From contig CBFFRP010000454.1 in NCBI GenBank assembly GCA_965644295.1, forward strand, positions 1-64,000: DNA of 64,000 nt, read 5' to 3'. Positions 11,501-24,512 of the stretch are shown here, one piece after another (positions within the stretch are counted from its first letter, which is position 1; each line of letters begins with the position of its first letter). The stretch is from Paraphysomonas bandaiensis. Its lineage: Eukaryota; Chrysophyceae. The notes beneath the pieces are model-generated. The model saw only the letters and a program-made list of their open reading frames with translations. It had not been told where the DNA came from and did no database searches. Both the position numbers and the translations under genes were made by a program.

Positions 11501-14500
11501 TTATGCTACTCCCAGCTCTGTGACTCCAGTTTCACGAATGGCTAGCAATACTTTCTCTCGCAATGTATCCTTTGAAGTGTACTTGGGCATTATCAGCATA
11601 TGGAAACAGGTGTGTGAAGATGGGAGTGTATTTACTGTCGTAGACCCCATAACCAGAGTAAACGGAGGCGACAAACCACTGAACCCATTGTACGGAAGAG
11701 AAGTGGTGCCAGTAGAAAAGCAAAGCAACCGGCGCCTATCAACATCATCCATTTCCTGCACAACTTCCCAAAACATTTCGACCGTCGGATCATCGTCAGC
11801 AGCATTACGTTTATAATCTGTGTGTGCACGCCATTCGGAAGTGTCGATGGAACTTCTGTTTCCTTCAATCAATAGCTGAAGCGACACATCAGTAAAATGA
11901 TTGAAGCACTCTCTTGGGCAGAAACTTTGAACCCCAAGTACGAAATGTCTAATCAAATTAGTATTATCATCCATGCAGCATAGGTAGTACTTTACGACTG
12001 CTCGTAAAAAATCCACGCGATTGTGAATTGTTACAGATTTTGACCCACCATTAGGAACAAGAGCAAATTGCGAGTGATCTTTTCTCATAACAGTGAAGTC
12101 CAGACATGACGTGTCCAATGTTTCAGCGTCCATCATACATATACTACTCATTGACACCGCTACCTGAGGACTAATTATAGAGAGGTCTGACATTCCCACT
12201 CTGTGCCCAAGGAGAACGCGATATACAGTAATTGGGAAGTTAATAGGTAACGTTCCACCAACAGTTGACTTCACAAGACAAAGTCCTACCAATCTTCCAA
12301 GACCAGCATACATATTCTTGGCGCGTTGACGTAAATCCGCATCCTCTGAGCTACAGACGTCAGGGTCGAAATATATCAAGCCAGTGTCATCATCTTTGCG
12401 TAGGAGCACACTTTCCGGTGAGGCGTTAATCTCAGCTGCAGCTTCAGATAGAACAGATCGAGTGACACCATTTACATCAATTCCCATTTCACCCTCTATG
12501 GAGAATCGGATGTGGGACCTCTTTAGGTCTGAATGACTGTAAGACATCAGCTTCGTGATAACATCGTTCACCAAGTTTGTTTTCTTCGGGAGACTTATAA
12601 CCAACGGTTTGAGATTCGTACAAGCCTGTGAGGTCATACGATCACGAAATACCTCCAGAAGGACTTCGTCGCTAAGTGAGGGAGGGGGGCCCAATCTGAC
12701 AAAATCATTGAACGGCTGAAAGGACGTAGTTTTAATAAGTTGGGTGGTCTGATCTTTCGCGAGTTGAAATCGATCAAATTCCTTTGCACTGTATTCGTCA
12801 AAAATTCCCTCGCTCTCGCCGTCCGATTTTTGCTCATCTGCCTCCAAAAGAGTGGCAGTGGTTTGATTTTTAAGGATTATTTTCTTCAATACCATATCGT
12901 CCAGATCCATCCGTTTTTCCTCCAAGGCTTCCCTCACGCTTCTTTGCACTACCTCAGGTTCATGTCCCCGTACTATCCATTGCCGTACCAATGCATTAAG
13001 ACTAAGTAGTATCTCTGTACCAAGAAATTGTACATCCATGCGGCAGACAGTTACAGGTGTTCCCATCAATTGGCCAATATCTTGTCGAATATACCACAGC
13101 GCGAGAAGAGTGAGTATATTTTCCATTCCAGAATAATTTTCGAGAGCTGTTTTAAGATTCGACGGAATTTTATCCTTATCTCCGATCAGTTTGGACAAGT
13201 CTTTCATGCGATCCCGAAGCACATGATCAAACACAGCGTACGTTTCGCTGTCTATCTGCAAAATACAGGCAACATGTCGGAGCTGATAAATGAACGTGCC
13301 TGAAAGTGCAGTTGTTTCTGCACGAGAGATTCCTTCATTCTGAGTCTGTTGCTCCTCAGCTGCGGCCTCGTCTTCGAGGTACATGACTAAACTTTCTCTA
13401 AGCGATTCGCTAGTTAGTGGGGATAAGTTGTAGAGCAGTGATGTCGCTGCAGCGCTCAGTGAGCCAGCAACAGAGAGAACTTCACTCCCTGCAACAGCAC
13501 TGCTACGGCGGAGATCTTCTATAACTTCCTTGGGAACAAAGCGGAGTGCAAGAGCCTGTGTTGTGTCTGGATCTCCAGCAAGATTCTGTACCATACCAAA
13601 GAGCAACCCCCGCAACCGGTCAAAACTGAGGCTATCCTCCGTACTAGTAAAGTGAATCATATCAGATGGAACATCAAGACGCCGCGAGTATGCCTCACGC
13701 AAACTGTCATATCGACCAGGAGTGCTCAGCTCATCTTGTATTCTGTCACATTGATTGACAACTACGATAAACGGTTTAAGGTTAGACTTTGCTACATTAA
13801 TAATGTCCTTTTCATTATCTAAACTTTCTCCTGCTTTAAGTACCACAACAAACAATGACGATAGCTCAGCAGTACATTGCGTGATCGCTCCACCACTAGA
13901 TTTATCGCTACACATTGTGTGACCGGGAAAATCTACGGCATACACTTGCAGCATATCACGGCTATCACCTTCTAGCCATTCCTCAAATGGTGCGCTAATG
14001 GAGGCAGCATAATCTACCCACGACCCAACAACATGTGCGAGTGGCTCGGTTGTTCGTGTTACAGCATCAGGGTGTGTATCTACACCAAAAAGGCGATGGA
14101 TAACAGTAGACTTTCCTGAATTTTGAGAACCAATAAACCCTATCATGAGATTGTTTTCCAGTATGCGTCGTATGCTGCATATCCTACCAACGTAGCAGAG
14201 TTTCTTTATGATAATGCGTTCCTGTCTCGTATATTTATCAAGTTTTACTGCGGCAGGAAGTGGGTTAGTAGCCTTTGCTGCAGCTCGGATCCTCTTCTCC
14301 ACATCATCCGGGTCTGCAGACTGTAACTTACACCCTCGGTAAATGCTTTCGAAGACCTCCACCACACTCTCCTCCAGAGGTGCAATTTCATCCACAATTT
14401 CCTCGGGATGTTGTCCCATGTTGGATAGAAGAGTCTTAAGCACCACACGGTAATTAGATGATTGGTGATCCTGCATTGCGTAGACGCCGGCAGCTTTGAG

Positions 14501-16398
14501 CGTTTTTCCGATGTTCAATACCACTAAACCTGGAAGGCTGAGGAGCCCGACAGCGCCTAAGTACACACCAGCTCCAACCCCAACTCGCGGCTCCTGCTGT
14601 CGCTCTGCTCTACGCCTATTACTTCGTGCAACAGCTAAGGCAGCAGGAGCAGAAAGGATCACTGACGGTAGAGTCAATAATATACCAGCAGCAGTCAGAA
14701 TAGATCCGCCTACTCTGCTAACTCCACCTGTTATGAAACATTACGCCACTGGCAGGGATCGTACTTACACCGCTCACCTAATGCCGTGCGGGCACCGAAA
14801 CGGAATACATTCTCCTCAGTATGAAGTTCTGTGACTGCTTCTGCGATCATTTCTATTCTCTCTTGGCAACGGTTGCGCAGTAAATGTACATCACACTGTC
14901 TAGCGACGTGTTGCCGCATGCAGGGCTCCAGCACAGTTTCAGCACCGAGTAACCGCTCTACACTCAAGAGGAGCTGCCACAAGTCATTCATACCAGGGTA
15001 CCTTGTTCGAAGAGCTTCTATATTTCCACACTCACGGCTACAAACAGCCACACGCATCAATGCACCAGTGATAAACTCACCATTCATGGTGGGATGCAGT
15101 GCGCGTACCAGTGGGCCGTCAGCAGGTTTAGATGTGCACGGTGTAGCAGAGAGAGTGTTACTATCTCCGAAATCTGACCGTACTCCTATTGTTATACGAC
15201 CCGGAATACGAATTCCTGAAATATCGACTGTGGCTCTCCGGTCGGAACAAGTAACGAGTAAGATTCGGGCAGTTGAATCCACTTCTATATCCCCATGTGA
15301 TACAAAAAATGGCATTCCTTCATCTCCAATTTTCACCGGGACTTCTTTTGTCATTCCACGCAGTAGTACGGCATCTAAGTTTTTTCCTATGAAGTTGAAA
15401 GTTGTGCGAAACGGATGATTTACAATGCGCACGGATGTAATTATTGGTGATAGTTGAAGGCCGTGTTTCTCCTCACTCTTCTTACATCCTTGTCCCAATT
15501 CCTTGTTATCCAACATTTTGAAGCCAATCTGGAGCTGGGTCAGCTGCTGCAGTGCGTTACAGATTTGTTGTCCACTGCGCAATTCTGAAACACTTCCGTC
15601 AGTGTTGGTTAACTTGTATATTCCAATGGGAAGTATCCCCGCACAGGCAATATCTGAATGATTCGAGAGTTCCAGCTCGATTGCTTCAATGCGAGCGAAG
15701 TCTATGGATATATCTTTTCCATCAGAAGAGTGGATTTCAGGTATACGCTTTACTTCGCGTATGAGAGATTCATGAACGCTACTCCATGACGGAAACTCAT
15801 TTCGACTTAAAAAACTAAACTGTTGGAAGTCCAATAGAAGGCGATCCTCAAATCCTCTGCAAACAGTGATATGTCTATCTTCCAAGTTTTTTTCAGCTAA
15901 TTGATTATGGACCATTGGTGACGCACAGAGCGGTCCCGATATTGAAATGCACGTGACTGGAATATCATCGCCCCACTCTTGTCGCAGCAATAGTCCTGTA
16001 ATGTGTGCCACTGCACCAGACCAACCCTGGCCAACTACTAGAATACGATTGACATCTCGTCTGCGCATCACTCGTTTAACAATTCCCACAGGAAGCAGTC
16101 GAGCTAATAGGAAGAATTGGCCACATACCATACCAGTATCAGGGATCACCACAGGCGCCTGTACGCCCCATGCCATCTCAGAGAGTCCACTGTGATCCAA
16201 GGCAATCCCGAGGGTCCTTCCAATGACTGTGAGAGAGTATGTATAGTCTGCATGAGGGGAGGAACAAACAAATAGATTTATATCTGATAATCCTTTAAAA
16301 CAACTCTTTGTGGCCTCATTACGGTGATCGGGATTAACTGAAAGGACCTCAAGCAATCTCTCTGCTAGGGTGATATCGTTAATCTCTTCTCTTGTCAT
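11501..16398 (-). CDS. Lipase-3-like / dynamin- or IRG-like GTPase / HECT E3 ubiquitin ligase fusion
   Basis: Two long exons (16398-14769 and 14727-11501) joined in frame by a 41-nt GTAAGT...CAG intron encode about 1618 residues. Residues 1-200 look like a class 3 lipase core; the serine elbow reads GQGWSGAVA at 123-131, so the expected nucleophile position is glycine. Two hydrophobic stretches follow near 550-577 and 592-617. A GTPase domain then has P-loop GSQNSGKS at 743-750, a DFPG switch and NQCD for base recognition. Residues about 1250-1615 form a HECT domain ending in the LPSSHTCF active-site loop, with Cys1584 as the presumed thioester cysteine. HECT ligases pass ubiquitin through such a cysteine to substrates. 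I know no described protein with this order. A membrane-anchored, GTP-regulated ligase is my inference. An in-frame ATG at 16479 would add 27 hydrophobic residues as a possible signal anchor. Neither part has an in-frame stop. Confidence 0.82.
14728..14768 (-). other. 41-nt intron joining the lipase-like and GTPase-HECT halves
   Basis: On the minus strand the intron starts GTAAGTACG and ends CATAACAG, with a CATAAC branch-like site close to the acceptor. Removal joins a split Cys codon and keeps frame. Without splicing the lipase-like frame stops after 13 more codons. Its length fits the other short introns in the window. Confidence 0.85.
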
Positions 16399-16479
16399 GG
16401 ATACAGTGATATGGTTATATACGCATATTAATAGTACTAATAATGAGAAGTAGACATACACATATAGAAATCTATTCAC

Positions 16480-17288
16480 ATATTCAATACCATCACTTCG
16501 ATTTCTTATGTATGAAAATCCTCGTTAACATCTCACTTCATTTGCATACCAAGATATCACTTCATTCCCACAGAACACACGTCACTTCTTCAACCACACA
16601 CTTCTCTTTTGGAGGTCTAAAATCCACTATTTTTTATAAAATATGTTTTAAAATCTAGAGTTTTTTGTTGTGTTACAGAGAAAAATAGAAATATAAGAGA
16701 AACTCGTAAAGTATAGAAATATCCGCAGGACTGGAGAGCGACGTCTGGTATACGATAGCATAAGGAAGAGTTATGGTAAGATATTAAGGAAAGCCTACGA
16801 AATCGAGACTATGATAACTAAGATGTTGAGCTGGTAGATGCATTGTATATGTGTACTGCCTGCCATATGACAGCTACAACCTACAACTGTCCTGCATGTA
16901 CAGCTATAGTTGACAACGTACTCGTAGAGTATAGCACAGCGGTAAAGAAGTACATGGTATACAGCAGTACTATATACAGTACGTGTATGATAGACATGTA
17001 CATAGCACGTACCTGCGTGTATATACAGGTGAGTACATATGTACAGCAGTACTGTATATGCTGTCTCGATGTGTACATATACTATACGGCACAGCAATCT
17101 GTACATAGAGCGGTACATAAGAGACTGCACATAGCATCGTATCCCCCACAGAATCAGAGATAGAGCTAGATCTCTCCATCTACCACCATAACAATGACTG
17201 TTACCTATCATCACAATATCTTAGTGACCTATCTGCTGCTGTAGACACCTCTGAGCATCTGTATATATCTGTATATCTGTATATAGAC
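16480..17288. promoter_or_regulatory. Divergent promoter region between the HECT fusion and the SHIPPO-repeat gene
   Basis: About 0.8 kb of spacer between divergent start codons. The half nearer the SHIPPO gene (16840-17290) is dense in TACAGCAGTAC/GTACTGCTGTA-type and GTATAC motifs, for example at 16962, 17040 and 17228. Similar words recur upstream of other genes here. No RNA gene or open frame is supported. Confidence 0.4.
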
Positions 17289-20200
17289 ATGACCACACCT
17301 CATGAGCTCAAAGATGAGATAGCTGATGCTATGAGAGAGCTACAAGAGCTCAGACAGGGCACAAGAGAGATACTTGACTCTCCCCGTAAGAAGAGACCAT
17401 CGAGAGGGTCCAGTAAACAGTCATCATGGGCTAAAAGTACCTCAAAGAGGATATCTGTGCCATGGACTGCACCTCATAGCAATGAGAATGATAGGGACGG
17501 TCCACACAGTCATGATCAAGAGAAAGGAAAGGAGACATCCTCAAGAACCACCGATAGGAAAGTAAGTAAGGGGTTTACTATATCGAAAGCGCCTAGAAAA
17601 ACTGTAGAGGAAACCAATAATCTGGATTTGCCTTTCTATGACGTGAAAGTGGAAGCCAGTGCGTCTCATAAGCGCCCTCGTTCGGCTGTTATAATGAAGC
17701 CCGCTCCTGTTCCCACTACACGCCCCGTTGCTGACGAGGCACAAGAGACGATTCTTAATCCTGCGGCGGTAGTCACAAGGGAGTCGCATGCATACAGTTT
17801 TAGCAAGGCGAAGCGAGAGACCACAACGGCAACTTCTGCTCCAGCTGAAAATAATAGTGCCCCCCATGCTGTACTAGACATTACGAAAGGCGAGAAACTT
17901 ATACGAGAGAGGCCAATAGGAGGGGTGTTTCTAAAAGAGGCCCGTCCTTTCCAGAAGTCGATTAAAGCAGAAAGTAGTGCAGAAAATGTTACTCCGGTGC
18001 ATACAACGGCTTCTAGTGACGTAAGGAAGGACATAGATATACTGTCTACTAGAGTAACTGCCCCGGCCGTAAAAATTGCGCCCAAGCCAACAACGCAACC
18101 GTTGAGGCGGGCTAAGATGGATCATTCGGACTATGGTACTCCTGGCCCAGGGGCATATACCGACAGCATATTGAAGGTGTACTCGGTATCCGGAGCAGTT
18201 AACAGCACCAATAGTATTGCGGCAAAGAGAGGCCGGTTTAGTACCCCAACTTCGACTAGAGCAAGAGTCAATAAACGATTGAGACAGGGTACAGCACCTG
18301 GCCCAGGCGACTATGACACTGACAGGGCCATTTCGGCCACTCGTCAGACTGTCCCTGGATTTTCTAATGTGTTCCGCCCTGAGTCAGATAGTAAGAACAC
18401 CCCTCAGCTTCAAAAGAAGAAATACTGGGAGGAAAAGGCACGTGATGTGAGGGAAGAGTACGACCTACCTGATGATAGGGTGCTGGCGAAGCGTGAGAAG
18501 GTTCGCACTGTCAAAATGCGCCCGGAAAAGAAAGAAGGGGTAGATTTCCGAAATCGAGAGATCATGCGCAAAATTCAGGCTGAAAAACATAGGGAGGCTT
18601 CTATTGGGGCTGGGACATATGATAAGAAGTATGACGCAGTGGAGACGCGACCGCATGCGCCTGTAAGAATGGATCAGCAGGTAAAGGCAGCAGAAAAGAC
18701 TAAGAGCATGCTGGAGAAGGCAGGGATCATCCCTGCATCTTCCCGGCGGAAGATGGAAGAGGCCGCAAGAGACAAATTTCTTGGGCCGCAGCTTCCGGTG
18801 CCATGGGGGGATGAACTCGTGCCTCCGAAACGAGAAGCCTGGAAAGAACAGGAGGAGGGTTATGAGAGTCCGACTGAGGAGGTGATGGAGCTGCTTGCAC
18901 GACGGAGAGGCGAGACTGGAAGTGGGGCATCTAAACCCTCGGAACCGGACACGACAGAGGCATTTTTGCGGTCATCTTTTTCTGGTGGACTCCATCGGAA
19001 GCCAGCCGCAGTGGCGATGCATAAGCGTTCTCGTAACGATGCACGGCGACTGGTTGATAGAGAACTTACCGTCGAGGAGCGGGAGCGAGATTATCTACCA
19101 ACACAGCTTCACAGCGAGTGGGGCACAGGTACTGAGACGGATCATAGGGCACTGCAGATGGACCTCAATCACGGTAGGCACACTGTAAAAGTGCTTTCAA
19201 AAGGGATTGTTGACCGGGTTTCGTTTAACGATCCTGTTCGACCGAGTACTAGTGGACTTGGACCTGGTGTATATGACATGGATGTGGGGAAGAGGATAGG
19301 CGAGGGTGTTGCAGGTGTGGATTTTAAAAAGTATACGGGCCGGGAGGACGTTGTAGGACCGAAAGGGGAGAGACCGACTGCGGCTAGAGATGGGTTTGAT
19401 GTTGATGAGAATGGTTTTAGACTCAGAGATGAAGTGATTGTGGATGCCCCGAGGGCGAAAGAGGCACTACAGAAGAGGCCTCAGGTGGCTAAGTTATACG
19501 CTCAGGTATGTCACAAACTTGTCTATTAGATAGTGCCCGATGGGTTCGCTCACGTTGATGCCATGATGTCATTAGCCAGCCCGCGAATGAATTGATTGTT
19601 TTAAGTTTTATATCTATGTAGGAACGGCATGAGGTGCCAAAGGATCTTGATGAAGGGCAGCGTCATCTCGGGGGCTCCTGGTTTGAGGGCATGGCCGAAG
19701 ATGTTGCGAAGAAACCTGCTTACGTCAAATACGATGCTATGGTCGGGCGCGAGGGTGATGATGAAAAGGGTCTTGATGATTTAGGATCGCTCATAGATCA
19801 AGGACGAGAAGGGGATGCCGTCCAAGTTGATGTTCGCGACTGGAAGCCTCACAAGGAACGTGTCATCTCAGCACCACAATGGGCGGACCCCTTACGAGAC
19901 CCTCGATTCGATAAGACCAAGGAAGAAGAAAAGAGTTCAGATGCACCCCCCTCCCCCGAGCCCAACTATTCCTATGGCAAACCACGGGATGGTGTGGGAT
20001 TTTTGGATTTTAGTCGACAAGGAGGGCGTTGGGATGATATCAAAGATCAGGAAGTTCTCATGGAGGAAGAGGGGTATGGGAGGCCGGACGTGTGTAAGGT
20101 ACTCGATAATGCGCTCGACGAGGATGTATCAAAAGTTCGTGCTGAAGAAAAGCAGAGTAGTAGAAAGCGGACAGTCACTTATGTCGATATGGATCGACAA

Positions 20201-22393
20201 GGCAAGAGGGAACTAAAACCTGTGAAGAGTGCAGCTCCGGATGTTGTATACGAGATCAAAGAGGACAAAAGGGAAAAGGGAGTGATGGACTGGAAAAAGG
20301 ATCACGGGAGAGATTTGAAAATTATCACCAAAGAAAAACTCCAGGCAAATGCAGACGAAAGATTGAGTGATGACGAAGAGGTTATTGTGTCCCCTCATCA
20401 TGATGTTAAAAGCAGGTCTGTGTATCGCGTACGCAACCACTGAGGCTGGTGTAGTCGCATATATATATACCTGTCCCTCTTACATGTACTTTGTATAGTT
20501 CAAGACGCACTGTATCAGCTCCTGCGTGGTCTGCTAACAAGAAGCCCATCCGTCCTGATCCTCCTGAACCACTTGGTAACCAACTAGAGTATAATTTTGA
20601 TCCAGGTGAGACTGAAGATAAATGTGTGTAATAACTTTTATATCCACACGTTTGAACCAGACTATGGGAAACCGGGGCGGAACAAGGACACGGGGGGTGT
20701 TGGGATGGCTCTGCAAAGTGGGCGAGAGGACGATGCCCCGCTGCGTGAACTAGTGGACGGTCTTGATGAGGAAGAGCTGGATATCGAGCCCGACTACAGA
20801 CTACTTAAGAGCGGAAAAGGCGATGGGGCGGCGAGAGGAGGAGTTCCCTGGGGGAAAAGTGGGTCACTGCCGCCAAGGGTGGCGGAGAAGCTGGCGCCTT
20901 CCGACGACCCACCGGAGGGAGGAGTATTGATTCTGGACCCAGGAGAGGAGGACTGGAACAAAGTGGGTAAAAAAGGCCTTGGGCTTGGCGGCAGAGCAGG
21001 ACAGGACTCCACACGTCCGGGTGCGGCAGATGCACTTCAGGAGCTAGATCGTGAACGAGAGGAACTGCGGATTAGTCCGGTGCATATTAGGGAGGGGAAG
21101 AACACACAGAGTGCTTGGAGAAAGGAGAGCGATGCTGCTGTTCAGTCAAATCCGGAGGTACTGAAGGAATATAGAAATGAAGAACTGGTCCTCTCTCCAC
21201 GTCAGGATAGAGGATTGAAGCCGAACACCCAACCGTCATGGAACAAGCAAAAATATGAATCTAATGATAATTTTGCAGCTAAATCTCTTACAAAAGACGC
21301 GGAGGAGTTGATTCTCTCACCAAAAGAGCCACAGCCGGATAAGCGACGCACCGCCGCGGCTTCCTGGAAAAAACAGTCGTCAGCCGATGTGGATGCGACG
21401 TTAAGCGATATTGGAAAACCTGAAGTTCTAATTTTGTCACCTAAGAAGCCTGCTGGTGACAAAAAGATGCGAGCTCCATCTTGGAATAAGGAGCATGACT
21501 CTACATTTGACGGAAAGGAAGAATACATTGGGGATAAGGAAGAGCTTAAACTGTCGCCAAGAGATGTTGGGACCCGACGGACCACCCCACATCTCTCTTG
21601 GGATAAACAGACGGCTCCTGAACAATCTGCTGAGCTATCTGAGTTCCAGGAGGAGGAACTCATACTGTCTCCTAAGGAGGTACGAGGTACAGGTAACAGG
21701 TACACTGTTGCCTGGAACGATGGTACCGCACCAAGCCCTTCGATTCCTGAAGAAGAATTGAAGTTATCTCCGCGTGAAGCCAGAGATAGGAAGGCAGGAG
21801 GAGTATGGCAAAAGAGCCACAAAGAACGAGAAAATGGCTCTTCTCAGAGACTGAATCCTTCGATGAAGTCTCATAATGAGAAAAGTTCCCGATCACTGAA
21901 GAAGATGTCAGTGACATGGCAAGACCAAACAAACGCTGGAAGCTCTGATCATCTTAAAAGTAATTCTTCGGATAGTAAGACTGGCACAAGAGTAGCGAAG
22001 ACTGGGTCATCCAGTTCATCTACATTGTCCTTAAAGAAGACTGAGTCAACCTCTTCATCTGAAAGGATTTCCAAAAAGGGTAGCAACACCAAAGTATCTA
22101 CAACTTCGAAAGGGTCTGTTAAAGCAAAATCGAAGGACAATGACAGGGGAAATGTACTCTCTGGTAAGAAGAAGACTAATTCACAAAACAGCGAAAAGAG
22201 GCGCAAAGTATCGAAGTCGAAGAGTAGGGAACAGAATCAGGAGTCTGCTCCTGCTCCAACTCCCCCATCAATATCTGTGCCGACACCTACAAGGGCAGAA
22301 CCTGTAGGATTCAGTACTTTGGGACGAAATAGGAGTGATAATGAGGCCCTTGATTTGTTAGATAAACAACTCGAGGAGTTAGAATTGAAGTAA
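17289..22393 (+). CDS. SHIPPO/STPGR-repeat microtubule-associated protein with C-terminal 40-residue repeats
   Basis: Four exons (17289-19505, 19622-20415, 20499-20605, 20661-22393) join in frame to about 1616 residues. Short P-G-P-G-x-Y motifs of the SHIPPO/STPGR type occur near residues 281 (TPGPGAY), 334 (APGPGDY), 440 (GAGTY, degenerate) and 657 (GLGPGVY). Such motifs mark outer-dense-fibre and microtubule-inner proteins that bind tubulin in flagella. The last exon adds at least seven units of about 40 residues with the pattern EELxLSP(K/R)...SWxKQ (21061-21830), preceded by weaker copies. A basic, Ser/Lys-rich tail ends in a short acidic helix. The sequence is almost wholly hydrophilic and likely disordered. 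The third exon boundary uses a GTCTGT donor, less certain than the others. Axonemal function is inferred; the 40-residue repeat is not one I recognise. Confidence 0.75.
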
Positions 22394-22651
22394 AATAGAA
22401 CAGCCATGTGTATATATGTATTCTGTGGCACCTGTCTTATATATTATAATGTTACTATATTTCGTGAACTAGTACACGTTTGTTTTATATGTGTAGTTGG
22501 ATTTGATTTGTCGTTTATTTAGCACCCAGTAAATCGGTTGTTGCAGCCTGCACAGCTTGATATTATTGTCATATAGCAGCTTGGTAGTCCTTGCTTGAAC
22601 TTATGCCATGATTTAATAACATAGCTATATATTTTCGTTATTCACTGCAGT

Positions 22652-22771
22652 AAATGTCTTATTATTAGCAATAGGCGTGTAAGAGTCAGAACTAATGTAG
22701 CAAAACAATTCAACTTACTAGTGCTTAACTCTGATATTCTACTATTTAGCGCAAAGTAAGCTGCTTGTGCT
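22652..22771 (+). repeat. Dispersed repeat, copy 2
   Basis: Same orientation as the copy at 2099-2200, with shared 5' AATGTCTTATTATTAGCA and shared 3' AAGCTGCTTGTGC. The middle is about 18 bp longer and diverged. Confidence 0.55.
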
Positions 22772-24004
22772 AACAGAAGTTGACATTATTTACTAAGGTT
22801 TACTATTCTCAACTGATAAGATGAAAATTATAAACATTACATGATAAAGAACCTAAGTTGTGTTCGATGTGTTCAACACCATTCATTTACTACTATAGTG
22901 TACAAACCACACACTCAGTGATCGTATCCTGTATAGTCATCCACTTCTACTTCAGTTTCATACTACATAATATAATGTACTAATTACATATATATCTTTC
23001 GATCCTTGCATCTCACATAATACTGCACTCAATTGCAAGTATATAGAATCTTCAGATCTCAACATGTGCGTCACCGCAAGAACCAAGGTGCAACCAAAAA
23101 AAATTATTCGCTGTTTTCGCGACAAAAGCGAATGAAAGTTTGCACTGTAGAAACAGTAATGACGCATGAGGGAAGAAATACTTACACAGCTAATGTTGTC
23201 ACTTCGTCAGTATTGCTCAATGTGACAACTCTATGTGTTGACTTAAACCTATACTACTATTAGGTATATAGTAGTATCAGCAAATGCTTTATAACTTGTA
23301 GCTAGCTTTAATGCTACTTCTACTATTCTATGACCCTTGTGCTTGCAACTTATGGTGACGTAGAGGCATCTTGTGGAACTACTACCACGAATTACCGACC
23401 AACTTTTTCATACTGTCTTAAAACTTAACTTCTCATAAGAAGGTATAAATTTGGTGATTTTGTTAGTTTTTCTTGGAGGCTCCAGCTGATGACAGAGCGA
23501 ACACGGCAGTGGATATATTTCGTGTATAGAGTTATGGATGACTTGTACTGTTGGAGTTAGTAGTACGTTCGGCTGTATCTACTTACTACAAAGGGATTAG
23601 GAGCAAATAATAAAATTCAATGTTCTGGAGTTTCAGGAGTATCAATAAATCCATACATAGTATTATGTGCAAAATGCATTTACAAATGCGATACATTCTC
23701 TGATGTGTAAGTGACAGGCATATTGTGCTCTATACTATTCCGCAAGGCTACGAAACAATATATTGCTATACTATTGTTAGATATCATTCAATCAATAATA
23801 TTGTATTGCTTTTATAACCGGCCACAATAATATTGCAATATACTAGTATCCAATATCACTAATCAGCAATTAAATACATGCGCATATTCCTTTTTTAATA
23901 TGAGTGATAAATATCACCTGATAACCAAACCCACTGCACTGACAAGCAAAGAGACTACCAACTGCTTAGCTAACCACAATTTTCCTCATACTTCATCGGT
24001 GGAA

Positions 24005-24512
24005 CAAATTCGGTACCTAATAGGTATCCACTTATGGGTAGGTACCTAGCTGTCATCACCTATATAGGTATACCTAGCTACCTTGTCTATAGATGATAAA
24101 GAAAGGTATCTACCTATTGGTACCTCAAGTTTTACCTATATGTTTTTAATTATTTACTACTTTGCAATATATATATTATATTATGTTTATTATTAAAATT
24201 ATAGTACCTATGGGTAGTTTTGGTATTATATTTTTAGGTAGTACCTATAGGTAGTATTGATACATGTAGGTGATACCTATGGGTATATTTTAATATAATT
24301 AGGGATAACTATCAGTTGGAAATTCAGTAGTCATTGGTACCACCTATAGGGAGATTATTAGGTACGTGTAGTAGGGTGTACTTTTAGGTAGCTATAGGTG
24401 GCACCACCTACAGCTCGTAAACTTACCTACAGGTAGACAGAGGTACCTAATAGATACCGCCGATTTTAATTACAAACGTATCTTTAGGTACTCACCTATA
24501 GGTACTCAGCTC
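24005..24512. repeat. Cluster of degenerate ACCTATAGGT palindromes
   Basis: About 500 bp in which words such as GGTACCTA, ACCTATAGGTA, TACCTATGGGTA and GGTAGGTACC recur around 20 times in both orientations, with AT-rich DNA between them. Each word is near-palindromic. The array is not a simple tandem repeat, since spacing and sequence vary. The function is unknown. Confidence 0.75.

Noticed and set aside
12509-12837. Short frames opposite or beside the HECT fusion coding region (for example 12634-12837, 12740-13009, 14831-15418)
   Set aside because: They are shadows of a clearly coding frame.
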